Part shown: in pieces, positions 31,915 through 40,018 of the stretch
How the letters are laid out: every line of letters starts with the position of its first letter
Numbering within the stretch: the first letter of the stretch is position 1
Source of the DNA: an uncultured Rhodoferax sp.
GTDB lineage: Bacteria > Pseudomonadota > Gammaproteobacteria > Burkholderiales > Burkholderiaceae_C
Direction: 5' to 3'
Assembly: GCF_946221635.1 (NCBI RefSeq)
Contig: NZ_CAMIHB010000001.1
Coordinates: 177,470-241,469, forward strand
Length of the DNA: 64,000 nt
Notes under the pieces: generated by a model
What the model saw: the letters and a program-made list of their open reading frames with translations, nothing else
Told to the model about the DNA's origin: nothing
Database searches by the model: none
Translations under genes and position numbers: made by a program

Positions 31915-34900
31915 GGGTTTCGACTCCGATCTGGTGTCCGTGTTCAATGTCAAATTGGTGCTGGCGCTCGCTGCCCTTGAAGATGCTGCGCACCACCACG
32001 AAGAAGATAGGCACGAAGAACACCGCCAGGAAGGTGCCTGCCACCATGCCGCCGATCACACCGGTGCCAATGGCGCGTTGGCTGGCCGAGCCTGCGCCGC
32101 TGGCAATCGCCAGGGGCAGCACACCCAGCATGAAGGCCAGCGAGGTCATCACGATGGGGCGGAAGCGCAGGTGCGCAGCGGCCAGGGCCGACTCGATCAC
32201 GCTCTTGCCCTGGGCTTGCAGGTCCTTGGCAAATTCGATGATCAGAATCGCGTTCTTGGCGGACAAACCAATGATGGTGATGAGGCCCACCTGGAAGTAC
32301 ACGTCGTTGGCATAGCTGCGCAGCAACGTGGCCAACACCACACCGAACACACCCAAGGGCACCACCAGAATCACCGCCAGGGGGATGGACCAGCTTTCGT
32401 ACAAGGCGGCCAGGCACAGGAACACGGCCAGGATCGCAAAGGCATACAGCACGGTCGCTTGCGAACCGGCCTTCTTCTCTTCGCGGGACTGGCCGGTCCA
32501 TTCAAAGCCGAAGCCCTCGGGCAGCTTGGCCGCCAGTTGTTCCATCTCGGCCATGGCATCGCCGGTGCTGAAGCCGGGAGCGGCGGCACCGCTGATACGC
32601 ACGGCGGAGTAGCCGTTGTAGCGCACGGTCTGCATCGCGCCGGTTACCCACTGGGTTGTTGCAAACGCCGACAGGGGCACGGCTTTGCCGCTGCTGTTGA
32701 TGGCGTTGAACTTCAGGATGTCATCGGGCTGCATGCGCGCCGTGCCTTCGGCTTGCACGACCACCCGTTGCAGGCGGCCTGCGTTCGGGAAGTCGTTCAC
32801 ATAGCTGGAGCCCAGCGCCGTGGAGATGGTGCTGTTGATGGCGCTGAAGCTCACGCCCAGGGCGGCTGCCTTGTCGCGGTCGATGTCGATCTGCAGCTGC
32901 GGCGCATCTTCCAGGCCGTCGGGGCGCACCTGGGTGAGCACCTTGCTCTTCGATGCCATGCCCAGCAGCTGGTTGCGCGCGCCGATGAGTGCCGCATGGC
33001 CCTTGCCGCCACGGTCTTGCAAGCGGAATGTAAAGCCGGTGGCATTGCCCAGCTCGGGGATGGGGGGCGGTGCGAGCGGGAAGATGAACGCATCCCGGAT
33101 GCCCATGAGCGCGCCGAAAGCGCGACCCGCCAAGGCCTGTGCCGAGTGCTCGGGGCCATGGCGTTCCGACCAGTCTTTCAGTGTCACGAACGCCAGTGCC
33201 GCATTTTGGCCCTGACCCGAGAAGCTGAAGCCCAATACGCCGACCATGCTTTCCACTTCAGGCTGTTTGAGGATGAAGCCTTCGACTTGCTCCATCACCT
33301 TTTGCGTGCGTTCCTGGGTGGCGCCCGGGGGCAGTTGCACGTTCACGATGATGTTGCCCTGGTCTTCACCCGGCAAAAAGGAGGTGGGCAAGCGCAGGTA
33401 CACCACGGCCACACCGGCAATGATGGCGACATAAATGATGAGGTAACGCCCGGCCTTTTTCAGCAGGCGCGCGACCACGCCCTCGTAGCCTTTGGCCGTG
33501 GAGTCAAAGCGGCGGTTGAACCAGCCGAAGAAGCCGGTCTTGGCATGCGCGTGGCCGGCCTCCACGGGTTTGAGCAGCGTGGCGCACAGCGCGGGGGTCA
33601 GCGACAGGGCCAGGAAGGCGGAGAACGCAATCGAGCTCACCATCACCGCCGAGAACTGGCGGTAGATGTTGCCCACCGAACCGGCAAAGAAAGCCAGCGG
33701 CACGAACACCGCAATCAGCACCACGGTCACGCCGACGATGGCGCCCGAGATCTGGCCCATGGCCTTCTTGGTGGCTTGCAGCGGCGGCAAGCCCTCTTCG
33801 CTCATGATGCGTTCGACGTTTTCCACCACCACGATGGCGTCGTCCACCACGATACCGATCACCAGCACCATGCCGAACATGGTGAGCACGTTGATGGAGA
33901 AGCCCAGCGCCAGCAGCGTGGCAAAAGTACCCAGCAGCGCCACCGGTACCACGATGGTCGGGATGATGGTGTAGCGCCAGTTCTGCAGGAACAGGAACAT
34001 CACCAGGAACACCAGCACCACGGCTTCGACCAGGGTCTCGGCCACTTGCTTGATGGAGATGTTCACGAAGCGCGAGCTGTCGTAAGGAATGCTCCAACTC
34101 ATGCCCTTGGGAAAGTAGGTCTGCAGCTCATTCATGCGGGCACGCACGGCCTTGGCGGCGGCCATGGCGTTGCCGCTGGGAGCCAGCTGCACGCCGATAC
34201 CGATGGCGGGCTTGCCGTTCAGGCGGGCGGAGGTGGCGTAAGCCTGGGCACCGAGCTCAATGCGGGCCACGTCCTTCAAACGCACGGCAGAGCCGTCGGC
34301 ATTGCTGCGCAGGGCAATGTTGCCGAATTGCGCGACGCTGCCGAGCTGGCCCTTGACGACCACGGTGGCGGCAATGCTCTGGCCCGTGATGTTGGGCAGA
34401 TCACCGATGGCGCCGGCAGACACCTGCGCGTTTTGGGCGCTGATGGCGGCGTTGACTTCGGCGGTCGACAGGTTGAACGAGGCCAGTTTGGCCGGGTCCA
34501 GCCAGATGCGCATGGCGCGCTCGGTACCGAAGAGCTGGGCCTGGCCGATGCCGGGCAGGCGTTGCAGCTCGGGCACGATGTTGCGCGAGGCGTAGTCCCC
34601 CAGTTCAATCGTGCTGGTTTCCGGGTTGTCGGAAGACAGCATGGTGAACAGCAGGAAGTTGGAGCGCGATTTGTCCACACGCACACCTTGTTGCGTCACC
34701 GCCGCTGGCAGGCGCGGGGTGGCGCGCGAGAGGCGGTTCTGCACATCCACCTGCGCGAGGTCGGCATTCGTGCCGGTCTCGAAGGTCAGGGTGATGCTGC
34801 CGGAGCCGTCGGCCTGGGCCACGGACTCCATGTAGATCAGGCCGGGCGAGCCGTTCATTTCGCGTTCGATGACGGACAGCACGCTGTCCTCCAGCGTCTG

Positions 34901-35062
34901 GGCCGAGGCACCGGGGTAGGCTGTGTTGACGACGATGGACGGCGGGGCCACCGGCGGGTACTGCGAGATCGGCAGCTGGGTGATGGCCACGCCGCCCATC
35001 ACCAGGATGAACAGCGAGATCACCCACGCGAAGATGGGGCGGTTGATGAAAAACTGAGCCAT
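31907..35062 (-). CDS. RND multidrug efflux pump, AcrB/MexB type
   Basis: A 1051-residue inner-membrane HAE1-type RND transporter with twelve helices and two large periplasmic loops. It starts MAQFFINRPIFAWVISLFIL as AcrB-like proteins do. The proton-relay aspartates are in GIVVDDAIVVVENVERIM and the second-half Lys region is present. Length equals AcrB (1049). It exports amphiphilic drugs with the adaptor (19 bases upstream) and the OprM-like channel. Expression is probably controlled by the divergent TetR repressor. Confidence 0.96.
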   Translation of the reverse strand: MAQFFINRPIFAWVISLFILVMGGVAITQLPISQYPPVAPPSIVVNTAYPGASAQTLEDSVLSVIEREMNGSPGLIYMESVAQADGSGSITLTFETGTNADLAQVDVQNRLSRATPRLPAAVTQQGVRVDKSRSNFLLFTMLSSDNPETSTIELGDYASRNIVPELQRLPGIGQAQLFGTERAMRIWLDPAKLASFNLSTAEVNAAISAQNAQVSAGAIGDLPNITGQSIAATVVVKGQLGSVAQFGNIALRSNADGSAVRLKDVARIELGAQAYATSARLNGKPAIGIGVQLAPSGNAMAAAKAVRARMNELQTYFPKGMSWSIPYDSSRFVNISIKQVAETLVEAVVLVFLVMFLFLQNWRYTIIPTIVVPVALLGTFATLLALGFSINVLTMFGMVLVIGIVVDDAIVVVENVERIMSEEGLPPLQATKKAMGQISGAIVGVTVVLIAVFVPLAFFAGSVGNIYRQFSAVMVSSIAFSAFLALSLTPALCATLLKPVEAGHAHAKTGFFGWFNRRFDSTAKGYEGVVARLLKKAGRYLIIYVAIIAGVAVVYLRLPTSFLPGEDQGNIIVNVQLPPGATQERTQKVMEQVEGFILKQPEVESMVGVLGFSFSGQGQNAALAFVTLKDWSERHGPEHSAQALAGRAFGALMGIRDAFIFPLAPPPIPELGNATGFTFRLQDRGGKGHAALIGARNQLLGMASKSKVLTQVRPDGLEDAPQLQIDIDRDKAAALGVSFSAINSTISTALGSSYVNDFPNAGRLQRVVVQAEGTARMQPDDILKFNAINSSGKAVPLSAFATTQWVTGAMQTVRYNGYSAVRISGAAAPGFSTGDAMAEMEQLAAKLPEGFGFEWTGQSREEKKAGSQATVLYAFAILAVFLCLAALYESWSIPLAVILVVPLGVFGVVLATLLRSYANDVYFQVGLITIIGLSAKNAILIIEFAKDLQAQGKSVIESALAAAHLRFRPIVMTSLAFMLGVLPLAIASGAGSASQRAIGTGVIGGMVAGTFLAVFFVPIFFVVVRSIFKGSERQHQFDIEHGHQIGVETHE

Positions 35063-35080
35063 GGAATGTGCCTCTAGCGA

Positions 35081-36343
35081 TTACTTGGCGGCTGCAGACG
35101 CAGCGGCAGCGGGGGCGGATGCGGTGGCACCGGGCGCACCGGCTGGTGCCGCGTTGGGGGTCCACGGCACGGGTTTCACGGGCGCGCCGGGCACCATCAT
35201 TTTCTGGAAGCCGTCCACGATGACCTGGTCGCCTTCTTTCAGGCCGTCCAGGATCACCCACTGGTTGTTGATGGCGTTGCCACCCAGCTTCACCGGGCGC
35301 GGGCCGGGCTTGCCGCCTTCGCCCACCACCAGCACGGTGTCGCCCTGGTTGGTGCGGGTGACGGCTTGCTGCGGCACCATGATGCCGGAGGGCAACTCGG
35401 CCTGCGACAGGCGCACACGCACGTACTGGCCGGGCAACAACAGGCCCTCGGCGTTGGGCACTTCGGCGCGCAGGGTGATCTGGCCGCTGGTGGCATCCAC
35501 CGACAGGTCGCTGAACAGCAGCTTGCCGGGCTTGGGCAGTTCGCTGCCGTCTTCCAGCACGATGCGCACCGGCACCGAGCCATCGCCCGAGGCGCGCAAT
35601 TGCTTGGAGGCAATGGCCTTGCGCAGGCGCAGCACTTCGGTGCTGGACTGGGTGAAGTTCACATACACCGAGCCGGTTTGCTGGATGGTGGCCAGCGCAG
35701 TCGCATCGGCAGCGCCTACCAGGGCACCTTCGGTCACCGAGGACTGGCCGATGCGGCCGGAAATCGGGGCGGTGATGGTGGCGTAGGCCAGGTTGATGCG
35801 CGCGGTCTCTACAGCGGCCTTGGCCACGCCCAGGTCGGCTTCGGCCTGGCGCTGTGCCGTTTGCAAGGTCGTGAAGTCCTGCTTGCTGATGGCATTGGCT
35901 TCCACCAGAGGCCTGTTGCGCTCCACCTGTGCAGTGGCCTGGGCCAGCGTGGCCTGGGCTTTCACCACGGTGGCCTGGGCGCTTTCATAGGCGGCGCGGT
36001 AGGGGGCAGAGTCGAGTTGGTACAGCACCTGGCCGGCCTTGACCTCGCTGCCTTCGCGGAACAGGCGCTGCAGCACCACACCGCTCACGCGGGCGCGCAC
36101 CTGGGCCACACGCAGCGCGTTCACACGGCCCGGCAGCTCCGACTGCAAGGCCACGGCCTGGCTGGACACCGTGACAACACCGACTTCGGCCGGCGGCATG
36201 CCACCACCGGGACCACCGGCGCCGGGCGCGCCGTCTTTGGCACCGCAGGCCACCAGGGCAACGGCCACCGGAATGGCCAGCAAGGTCATGCGGCCGGGTG
36301 AGGAGAGGGGCGCACGGCCCAGGGACGGACGGAACAGCGACAT
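35081..36343 (-). CDS. RND periplasmic adaptor lipoprotein, AcrA/MexA type
   Basis: A 420-residue membrane fusion protein linking pump and channel. A lipobox (VALVACGAKDG, Cys about 33) suggests lipid anchoring. The alpha-helical hairpin (about 105-170), lipoyl halves (RVNALRVAQVRARVSG) and beta-barrel domain (SQGQITLRAEV type) follow the AcrA order. The C-terminus is Ala/Pro-rich low complexity. It is first in the adaptor-pump-channel operon and divergent from the TetR gene; the AcrR-type operator lies about 120 bases upstream. Confidence 0.94.
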   Translation of the reverse strand: MSLFRPSLGRAPLSSPGRMTLLAIPVAVALVACGAKDGAPGAGGPGGGMPPAEVGVVTVSSQAVALQSELPGRVNALRVAQVRARVSGVVLQRLFREGSEVKAGQVLYQLDSAPYRAAYESAQATVVKAQATLAQATAQVERNRPLVEANAISKQDFTTLQTAQRQAEADLGVAKAAVETARINLAYATITAPISGRIGQSSVTEGALVGAADATALATIQQTGSVYVNFTQSSTEVLRLRKAIASKQLRASGDGSVPVRIVLEDGSELPKPGKLLFSDLSVDATSGQITLRAEVPNAEGLLLPGQYVRVRLSQAELPSGIMVPQQAVTRTNQGDTVLVVGEGGKPGPRPVKLGGNAINNQWVILDGLKEGDQVIVDGFQKMMVPGAPVKPVPWTPNAAPAGAPGATASAPAAAASAAAK

Positions 36344-36401
36344 ACAGATTTCCCTTGTGACGAAGGTAGTTGGGGAGGCGATAGGGGGAGGGCTTGCCGG
36401 C

Positions 36402-36421
36402 GGTTTGATCTAGGGCAAACC
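36402..36421. promoter_or_regulatory. Inverted repeat in the efflux control region
   Basis: GGTTTG (36402-36407 region) and CAAACC (36416-36421 region) flank eight bases (ATCTAGGG). The same bases read TTGATCTAGGGCAA, a partial FNR/Anr-like site with one perfect half. It lies between the adaptor start and the AcrR-type operator. Confidence 0.25.
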
Positions 36422-36464
36422 CTCAATAAAAAAGGAACCATACCGTGGCAATGGGGTTTAGTAT

Positions 36465-36486
36465 ACATACATGCGTGAATGTATGT
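36465..36486. promoter_or_regulatory. AcrR/TtgR-type operator
   Basis: ACATACAT (36465-36472) and ATGTATGT (36479-36486) form a perfect 8-bp inverted repeat with a six-base spacer GCGTGA, nearly the same as the E. coli AcrR operator arms. It overlaps the divergent promoter region; TACAAT at 36498-36503 is a probable -10 for the TetR gene, and TATACT (36465-36460) reads as -10 on the minus strand for the pump operon. Confidence 0.8.
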
Positions 36487-36530
36487 TACAAAAAAACTAC
36501 AATATCCCTGTGCTCCCCTAAGGTCAAACC

Positions 36531-37148
36531 ATGGCCCGCAAAACCAAAGAAGATGCCCTCGCCACCCGCGAATTGATCCTGGACGCTGCTGAACGCGTGT
36601 TTCATCAGCGCGGGGTCTCGCGCACGTCCCTGCAGGAAATCGCCAAGGACGCGGGGCTGACGCGGGGTGCGATTTACTGGCATTTCGAAAACAAGGGCGA
36701 TCTGTTCCACGCCATGATGGAGCGCGTCACCCTGCCCATGATGGCGCGCATGTCCGCGCTCACCGAAGAGGACGAGCGCAACCCGCTGGACAAGATCCGC
36801 CGCAACACCATGGATGCCCTGCACCAGATCACACACGATGCCCAGGTGCGGCGCGTGTTCGAGATCGCCACGCAGAAGGTGGAGTACGTGGACGAATTGC
36901 AGAGCCTGCGCGAGCGCCATATCGCCGGACGCAACGAATGCATTGACGACACCCACAAATTGCTGGAGATGGCGCGCGTCCTGGGGCAATTGCGCGCCGA
37001 CGTGGACGTGCGCGCGGCCACACTGGGAATGTTCGCCCTGATCGGCGGGCTCAAGTACAACTGGCTGCTGGACCCGCAGGCCTTCGATCTCGAAGCCGTG
37101 GGCCTGAGCACGCTGAATGCCTACTTTGCGGGTCTGTCGCCGCGCTGA
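36531..37148 (+). CDS. TetR/AcrR-family repressor of the RND pump
   Basis: A 205-residue TetR regulator close in layout to AcrR/TtgR. The HTH (about residues 25-60) includes QEIAKDAGLTRGAIYWHFEN with the preceding VFHQRGVSRTSL. The C-terminal ligand domain has RRVFEIATQKVEYVDEL and a final LKYNWLLDPQAFDLE, both AcrR-like. Divergence from the pump operon and the palindromic operator between them support local repression relieved by drug binding. AAGG at about seven bases precedes ATG 36531. A family A repeat follows the stop directly. Confidence 0.93.
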   Translation: MARKTKEDALATRELILDAAERVFHQRGVSRTSLQEIAKDAGLTRGAIYWHFENKGDLFHAMMERVTLPMMARMSALTEEDERNPLDKIRRNTMDALHQITHDAQVRRVFEIATQKVEYVDELQSLRERHIAGRNECIDDTHKLLEMARVLGQLRADVDVRAATLGMFALIGGLKYNWLLDPQAFDLEAVGLSTLNAYFAGLSPR

Positions 37149-37190
37149 TTGCTCCTTTTTCAGGAGCTTGTGGCGCAGCATCCATAGGCC
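37149..37190 (+). repeat. Dispersed repeat family A, short copy between convergent stops
   Basis: A 42-base degenerate copy (TTGCTCCTTTTTCAGGAGCT, TGTGGCGCAGCATCCATAGG, CC) fills exactly the gap between the TetR stop (TGA 37146-37148) and the stop codon of the convergent XRE gene (37193-37191). The GCTCCT/AGGAGC hairpin is retained. Confidence 0.6.
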
Positions 37191-38012
37191 TCAGGCGTCG
37201 ATTCCTTTGTAAAAATGCTGCAGGATGGCGGTGGTCTGCGTGTCGGCCGGCAGAAAGGTCTCCAATGCCAGCTCTTGCAGTGTGATGTCCACCGGCGAGC
37301 CGAAAATCGTCACCGTGCTGATGAGGTTGAGTTGGCCGTGGGCCGTGTCCAGCTGAAAGGGCATGAGCACGCCGCGCGCCTCACCCTGCAGGTGGGCACG
37401 GTCCGGGCCATGCTGGCTGTCGAACCCCTTCAATTCTTCCAGCAGCGCGCGCAGCGCCGGGTCACCGGTGTTCTGGATCTGCTGCTGCAGGCGCTCGAAC
37501 AGGTGGTGCTTCCACTGGCCCAGGTTGGCAATCTGCGGCGCCAGGCCCTGTGGGTGCAAGCTCAGGCGCAGGATGTTGACGGGCGGCTGCAGCAGCGCGG
37601 GGGCTACGCCGCTCAGAAACACCGGCACCATCCGGTTGGCCGCCACCATGTGCCAGTGCCGGTCCATGGCCAGCGCCGGGTAGGGCTCATGGCAGCGCAG
37701 GATCAGGTCCACCGCCGCGCGTGCCTGAGCCATGTCGGGGTGGTCCAGCGGACGTTCGCGGTACATGGCGGCATAGCCCGCGCTGGTCAGCAACTGGTTG
37801 CGCTCGCGCAGCGGCAGTTGCAGCCGCTCGGCCAGTCGCAGCACCATCTCCCGGCTTGGCACGGAGCGGTCCGTCTCCAGAAAGCTCACATGCCGGGTGG
37901 AAATCTCCGCCTGGTGTGACAGCTCCTGCTGGCTCAGGCGGCGGTGCTGGCGCCAGTGCCGCAGGCGTTGGCCAAAGCTGCTGGGGGAGGAGGGGAGGGA
38001 GGGCGTATGCAT
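37191..38012 (-). CDS. XRE-family regulator with MmyB-like ligand domain
   Basis: A 273-residue transcription factor. The N-terminal HTH_3 domain (about residues 14-70, RLSQQELSHQAEISTRHVSF) is followed by an MmyB-like PAS-type ligand domain (about 95-265, ALAMDRHWHMVAANRMVPVF and LNLISTVTIFGSPVDITLQE). Such regulators often control a divergently transcribed oxidoreductase or membrane protein; here the partner is a small four-helix membrane gene at 38135. Effector unknown; fatty acids bind some relatives. It ends against the short family A repeat. Confidence 0.88.
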   Translation of the reverse strand: MHTPSLPSSPSSFGQRLRHWRQHRRLSQQELSHQAEISTRHVSFLETDRSVPSREMVLRLAERLQLPLRERNQLLTSAGYAAMYRERPLDHPDMAQARAAVDLILRCHEPYPALAMDRHWHMVAANRMVPVFLSGVAPALLQPPVNILRLSLHPQGLAPQIANLGQWKHHLFERLQQQIQNTGDPALRALLEELKGFDSQHGPDRAHLQGEARGVLMPFQLDTAHGQLNLISTVTIFGSPVDITLQELALETFLPADTQTTAILQHFYKGIDA

Positions 38013-38134
38013 GGCGGCATGGTAGCGCCGGCACCCGCCGTGCGGGTGTTGCGGCCATGACCTCCGAGGTAATGGCTTTGCCGCGCCGCGCGCCGCACCA
38101 TGCAGACTTCATCCACAACCTTCAGGAGTCTGTC

Positions 38135-38524
38135 ATGTCCGCAGTTGCAGCTTTCACATCCCCCCTTGGCATCCGCCGCGTGCTCTGGCTGGACGCCATC
38201 AGCGGTGGCGGTTCGGCCGCCCTGTCGCTGGCTGCGCCTGGCCTGGTGTCGGCCACGCTGGGCATCCCGGCGGGCCTGGTGCAGGGCTCGGCCTGGTTGG
38301 TGCTGGCGTTTGTGGCTTTTGTCGGCTGGTTGCTGGCGCAACCGGTCTTGCCACTGCGCGGCGTGCGTGTGTTGGCGCTGGGTAATGCGGCCTGGGTGCT
38401 GGCCAGTGTGGAACTGGTGATGTCCGTGCCGGGGCTCACTGCGCTGGGCGTGGCCTATGTGCTGGCGCAGGCCGCGCTGGTAGCCGCTCTGGCGAGCTTG
38501 CAGTGGTTGGCGTCGCGTCGCTGA
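38135..38524 (+). CDS. Four-helix integral membrane protein
   Basis: A 129-residue membrane protein with four hydrophobic segments, starting MSAVAAFTSPLGIRRVLWLD, with little soluble sequence. AGGAG lies seven bases before ATG 38135, the best start. I do not assign it to a named family; the size and helix count resemble DoxX/SdpI-like small membrane proteins. It is divergent from the XRE regulator and is the likely target of its control. Downstream a family A repeat fills the whole space to the convergent AsmA-like gene. Confidence 0.7.
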   Translation: MSAVAAFTSPLGIRRVLWLDAISGGGSAALSLAAPGLVSATLGIPAGLVQGSAWLVLAFVAFVGWLLAQPVLPLRGVRVLALGNAAWVLASVELVMSVPGLTALGVAYVLAQAALVAALASLQWLASRR

Positions 38525-38584
38525 ATGCTATGAAAAGAGGAGCTGTCCGCGCAAATTCCACGAGGGCTGGCGGCCTCTTTTATT
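38525..38584 (+). repeat. Dispersed repeat family A, copy between convergent genes
   Basis: ATGCTATGAAAAGAGGAGCT, GTCCGCGCAAATTCCACGAG, GGCTGGCGGCCTCTTTTATT. The element begins at the base after the stop codon of the membrane gene (TGA 38522-38524) and runs into the stop of the convergent gene (TAA 38582-38580). GAGG/CCTC plus a T-rich tail could terminate plus-strand transcription. Confidence 0.75.
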
Positions 38585-39281
38585 TGAAAAGTCCTTTGAT
38601 GGCATTGCCCGCCCGCTCCAAGGCTCCGGTCACCGAGCGGGCGAGCTTGTCAAAGTTGACGACGCTCATCAGCCGCTTCTCCACCGCGTTGGTGATTTCC
38701 AGGCCCAGTTCGCCCGGCGTGAGCCCACCCTTGGCCTTGCCCAGGTCGCGCAGCACGATGTCGGGCACCGCCACCGTCACGGTCTGACCGTTCATGAAGG
38801 CCGCACTGGCCTGCGCCTTGGCGCCACGGATGGAGAACTCCTGCACGATCAACTTCTTGCCCGGCCCACCGGTGGACGGCCCCAGGTAAGCCGCAATATT
38901 GGCCTGGATGGCATCGAAGTTGGTCATGGCGTCGCCCTTTTCGTAGATCACCTCGGGCGCCAGCACCGCGATCTTCTTGACCAGCACCACCTCCTTCGTG
39001 AGGGAGGCCACATCCACCTCCAGCTCGATGCTGCCGGCCTTGACGGCGTACGGCGTCTTGAAGCCTGCCGGATTGCCCACCAGCAGGCCCTTGACCAGAC
39101 CGTGCCCGTTCAGCGCAGTGATCTTTACCGACTCCACCTTCACGGTCGCCTTGGTCATGGCACTGCCGTACTTGCCAATGGCTGCCTGCACCAGCCCATC
39201 CAGATTGCCATGCAACCAGTAGGCGCCACCCGCAATCAGCGCGACGAGCAAAACGGCAAGGGCGAGCAGAAGTTTTTTCAT
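38580..39281 (-). CDS. Membrane-anchored AsmA/DUF748-like envelope protein
   Basis: A 233-residue protein with an N-terminal signal anchor (KKLLLALAVLLVALIAGGAY) and a periplasmic domain whose repeats of beta strands (VKVESVKITALNGHGLVKGL, IELEVDVASLTKEVVLVKKI) resemble the AsmA/DUF748 lipid-transfer and envelope-integrity group. The C-terminus is helical (LERAGNAIKGLF). The exact role is not known. Its ATG overlaps the stop of the TetR gene (ATGA), so the two are translationally coupled; the TetR product may regulate its own operon. Confidence 0.7.
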   Translation of the reverse strand: MKKLLLALAVLLVALIAGGAYWLHGNLDGLVQAAIGKYGSAMTKATVKVESVKITALNGHGLVKGLLVGNPAGFKTPYAVKAGSIELEVDVASLTKEVVLVKKIAVLAPEVIYEKGDAMTNFDAIQANIAAYLGPSTGGPGKKLIVQEFSIRGAKAQASAAFMNGQTVTVAVPDIVLRDLGKAKGGLTPGELGLEITNAVEKRLMSVVNFDKLARSVTGALERAGNAIKGLFK

Positions 39282-39874
39282 GGTGCGGGGCAGGGCAGGG
39301 TTTCCGCCATCCTAAATGCAGCGGCGTGGCTCCACTGCCGGAACAGTATTTCAATGTCGGCCGGCTTCTGGGGGCGGTTGCTACCCAGCCACCAGACCAG
39401 TACTTCAAACAGGGCGCCTGCCAGAAAGTGCGCGCGGGCGCTCGCCTGCCATTTGGGGGCTTTGGGGACCGGTGGCGCTGTCTCCAGGAGTGCCATCAGA
39501 AACTCCTTGAACCGAAGCTGGACATATTGTCCTGACCTGCGTCCCAGCAATGCGCGGAAGACATCCCGTGACTCGTACACATGGTTGAGCAAACCGGAGA
39601 GAAAGGGCATCTCCTGCGCGGAAGCGGAGGCCGACTCTCTCAGCAGGGTGTTCTGCAACTCCATGAAATTGGCTGCCAGCAGCGCCTCCTTGCTCGGGTA
39701 GTGCTCGTAAAAGGTCGAGCGGCCTATGTTGGCCCGCTCACACAACATCTGAATTTCCATGGCATCCCAGCCGGTGTCCACCATGAGTTCCATCATGGCC
39801 AGGCGCAGGGCGTTGCGGGTTTTCTGCACGCGGCGATCCGCGGCTTTTTCGGATGGGAGCTGACGGGGCTGCAC
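39278..39874 (-). CDS. TetR-family regulator
   Basis: A 198-residue TetR regulator. The HTH is in the N-terminal 65 residues (WDAMEIQMLCERANIGRSTF, then YEHYPSKEALL), typical of the family. GTG 39874 is chosen because AGGAG lies five bases upstream; the longer in-frame extension lacks a ribosome site and overlaps the divergent promoter region. The C-terminal domain is of the TetR_C type with FKEFLMALLET. It forms an operon with the AsmA-like gene and is divergent from the sterol-desaturase-like gene. The ligand is unknown. Confidence 0.85.
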   Translation of the reverse strand: MQPRQLPSEKAADRRVQKTRNALRLAMMELMVDTGWDAMEIQMLCERANIGRSTFYEHYPSKEALLAANFMELQNTLLRESASASAQEMPFLSGLLNHVYESRDVFRALLGRRSGQYVQLRFKEFLMALLETAPPVPKAPKWQASARAHFLAGALFEVLVWWLGSNRPQKPADIEILFRQWSHAAAFRMAETLPCPAP

Positions 39875-40018
39875 GGGAACTCCTGAACACAAAGTGGGGT
39901 GATGTCCGCTAATGAACATGCCGGGGCACAAGGTCCTTCTCGGGCTTCTGAGGGGCACGCAAGATCGGGCTCAGCGCCATCGCACCCATGCCTGGCCCTG
40001 TTGCAAGGAGTGAAGTCT

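Noticed and set aside
31913..35077. 1054-codon open frame on the plus strand
   Set aside because: It is the antisense shadow of the RND pump gene; composition is His/Gln/Gly-rich with no family features, an effect of high GC content at third codon positions.
39899..40018. Longer N-terminus for the sterol-desaturase-like gene
   Set aside because: Upstream ATGs lack ribosome sites; AAGGAG precedes ATG 40019 at good spacing.
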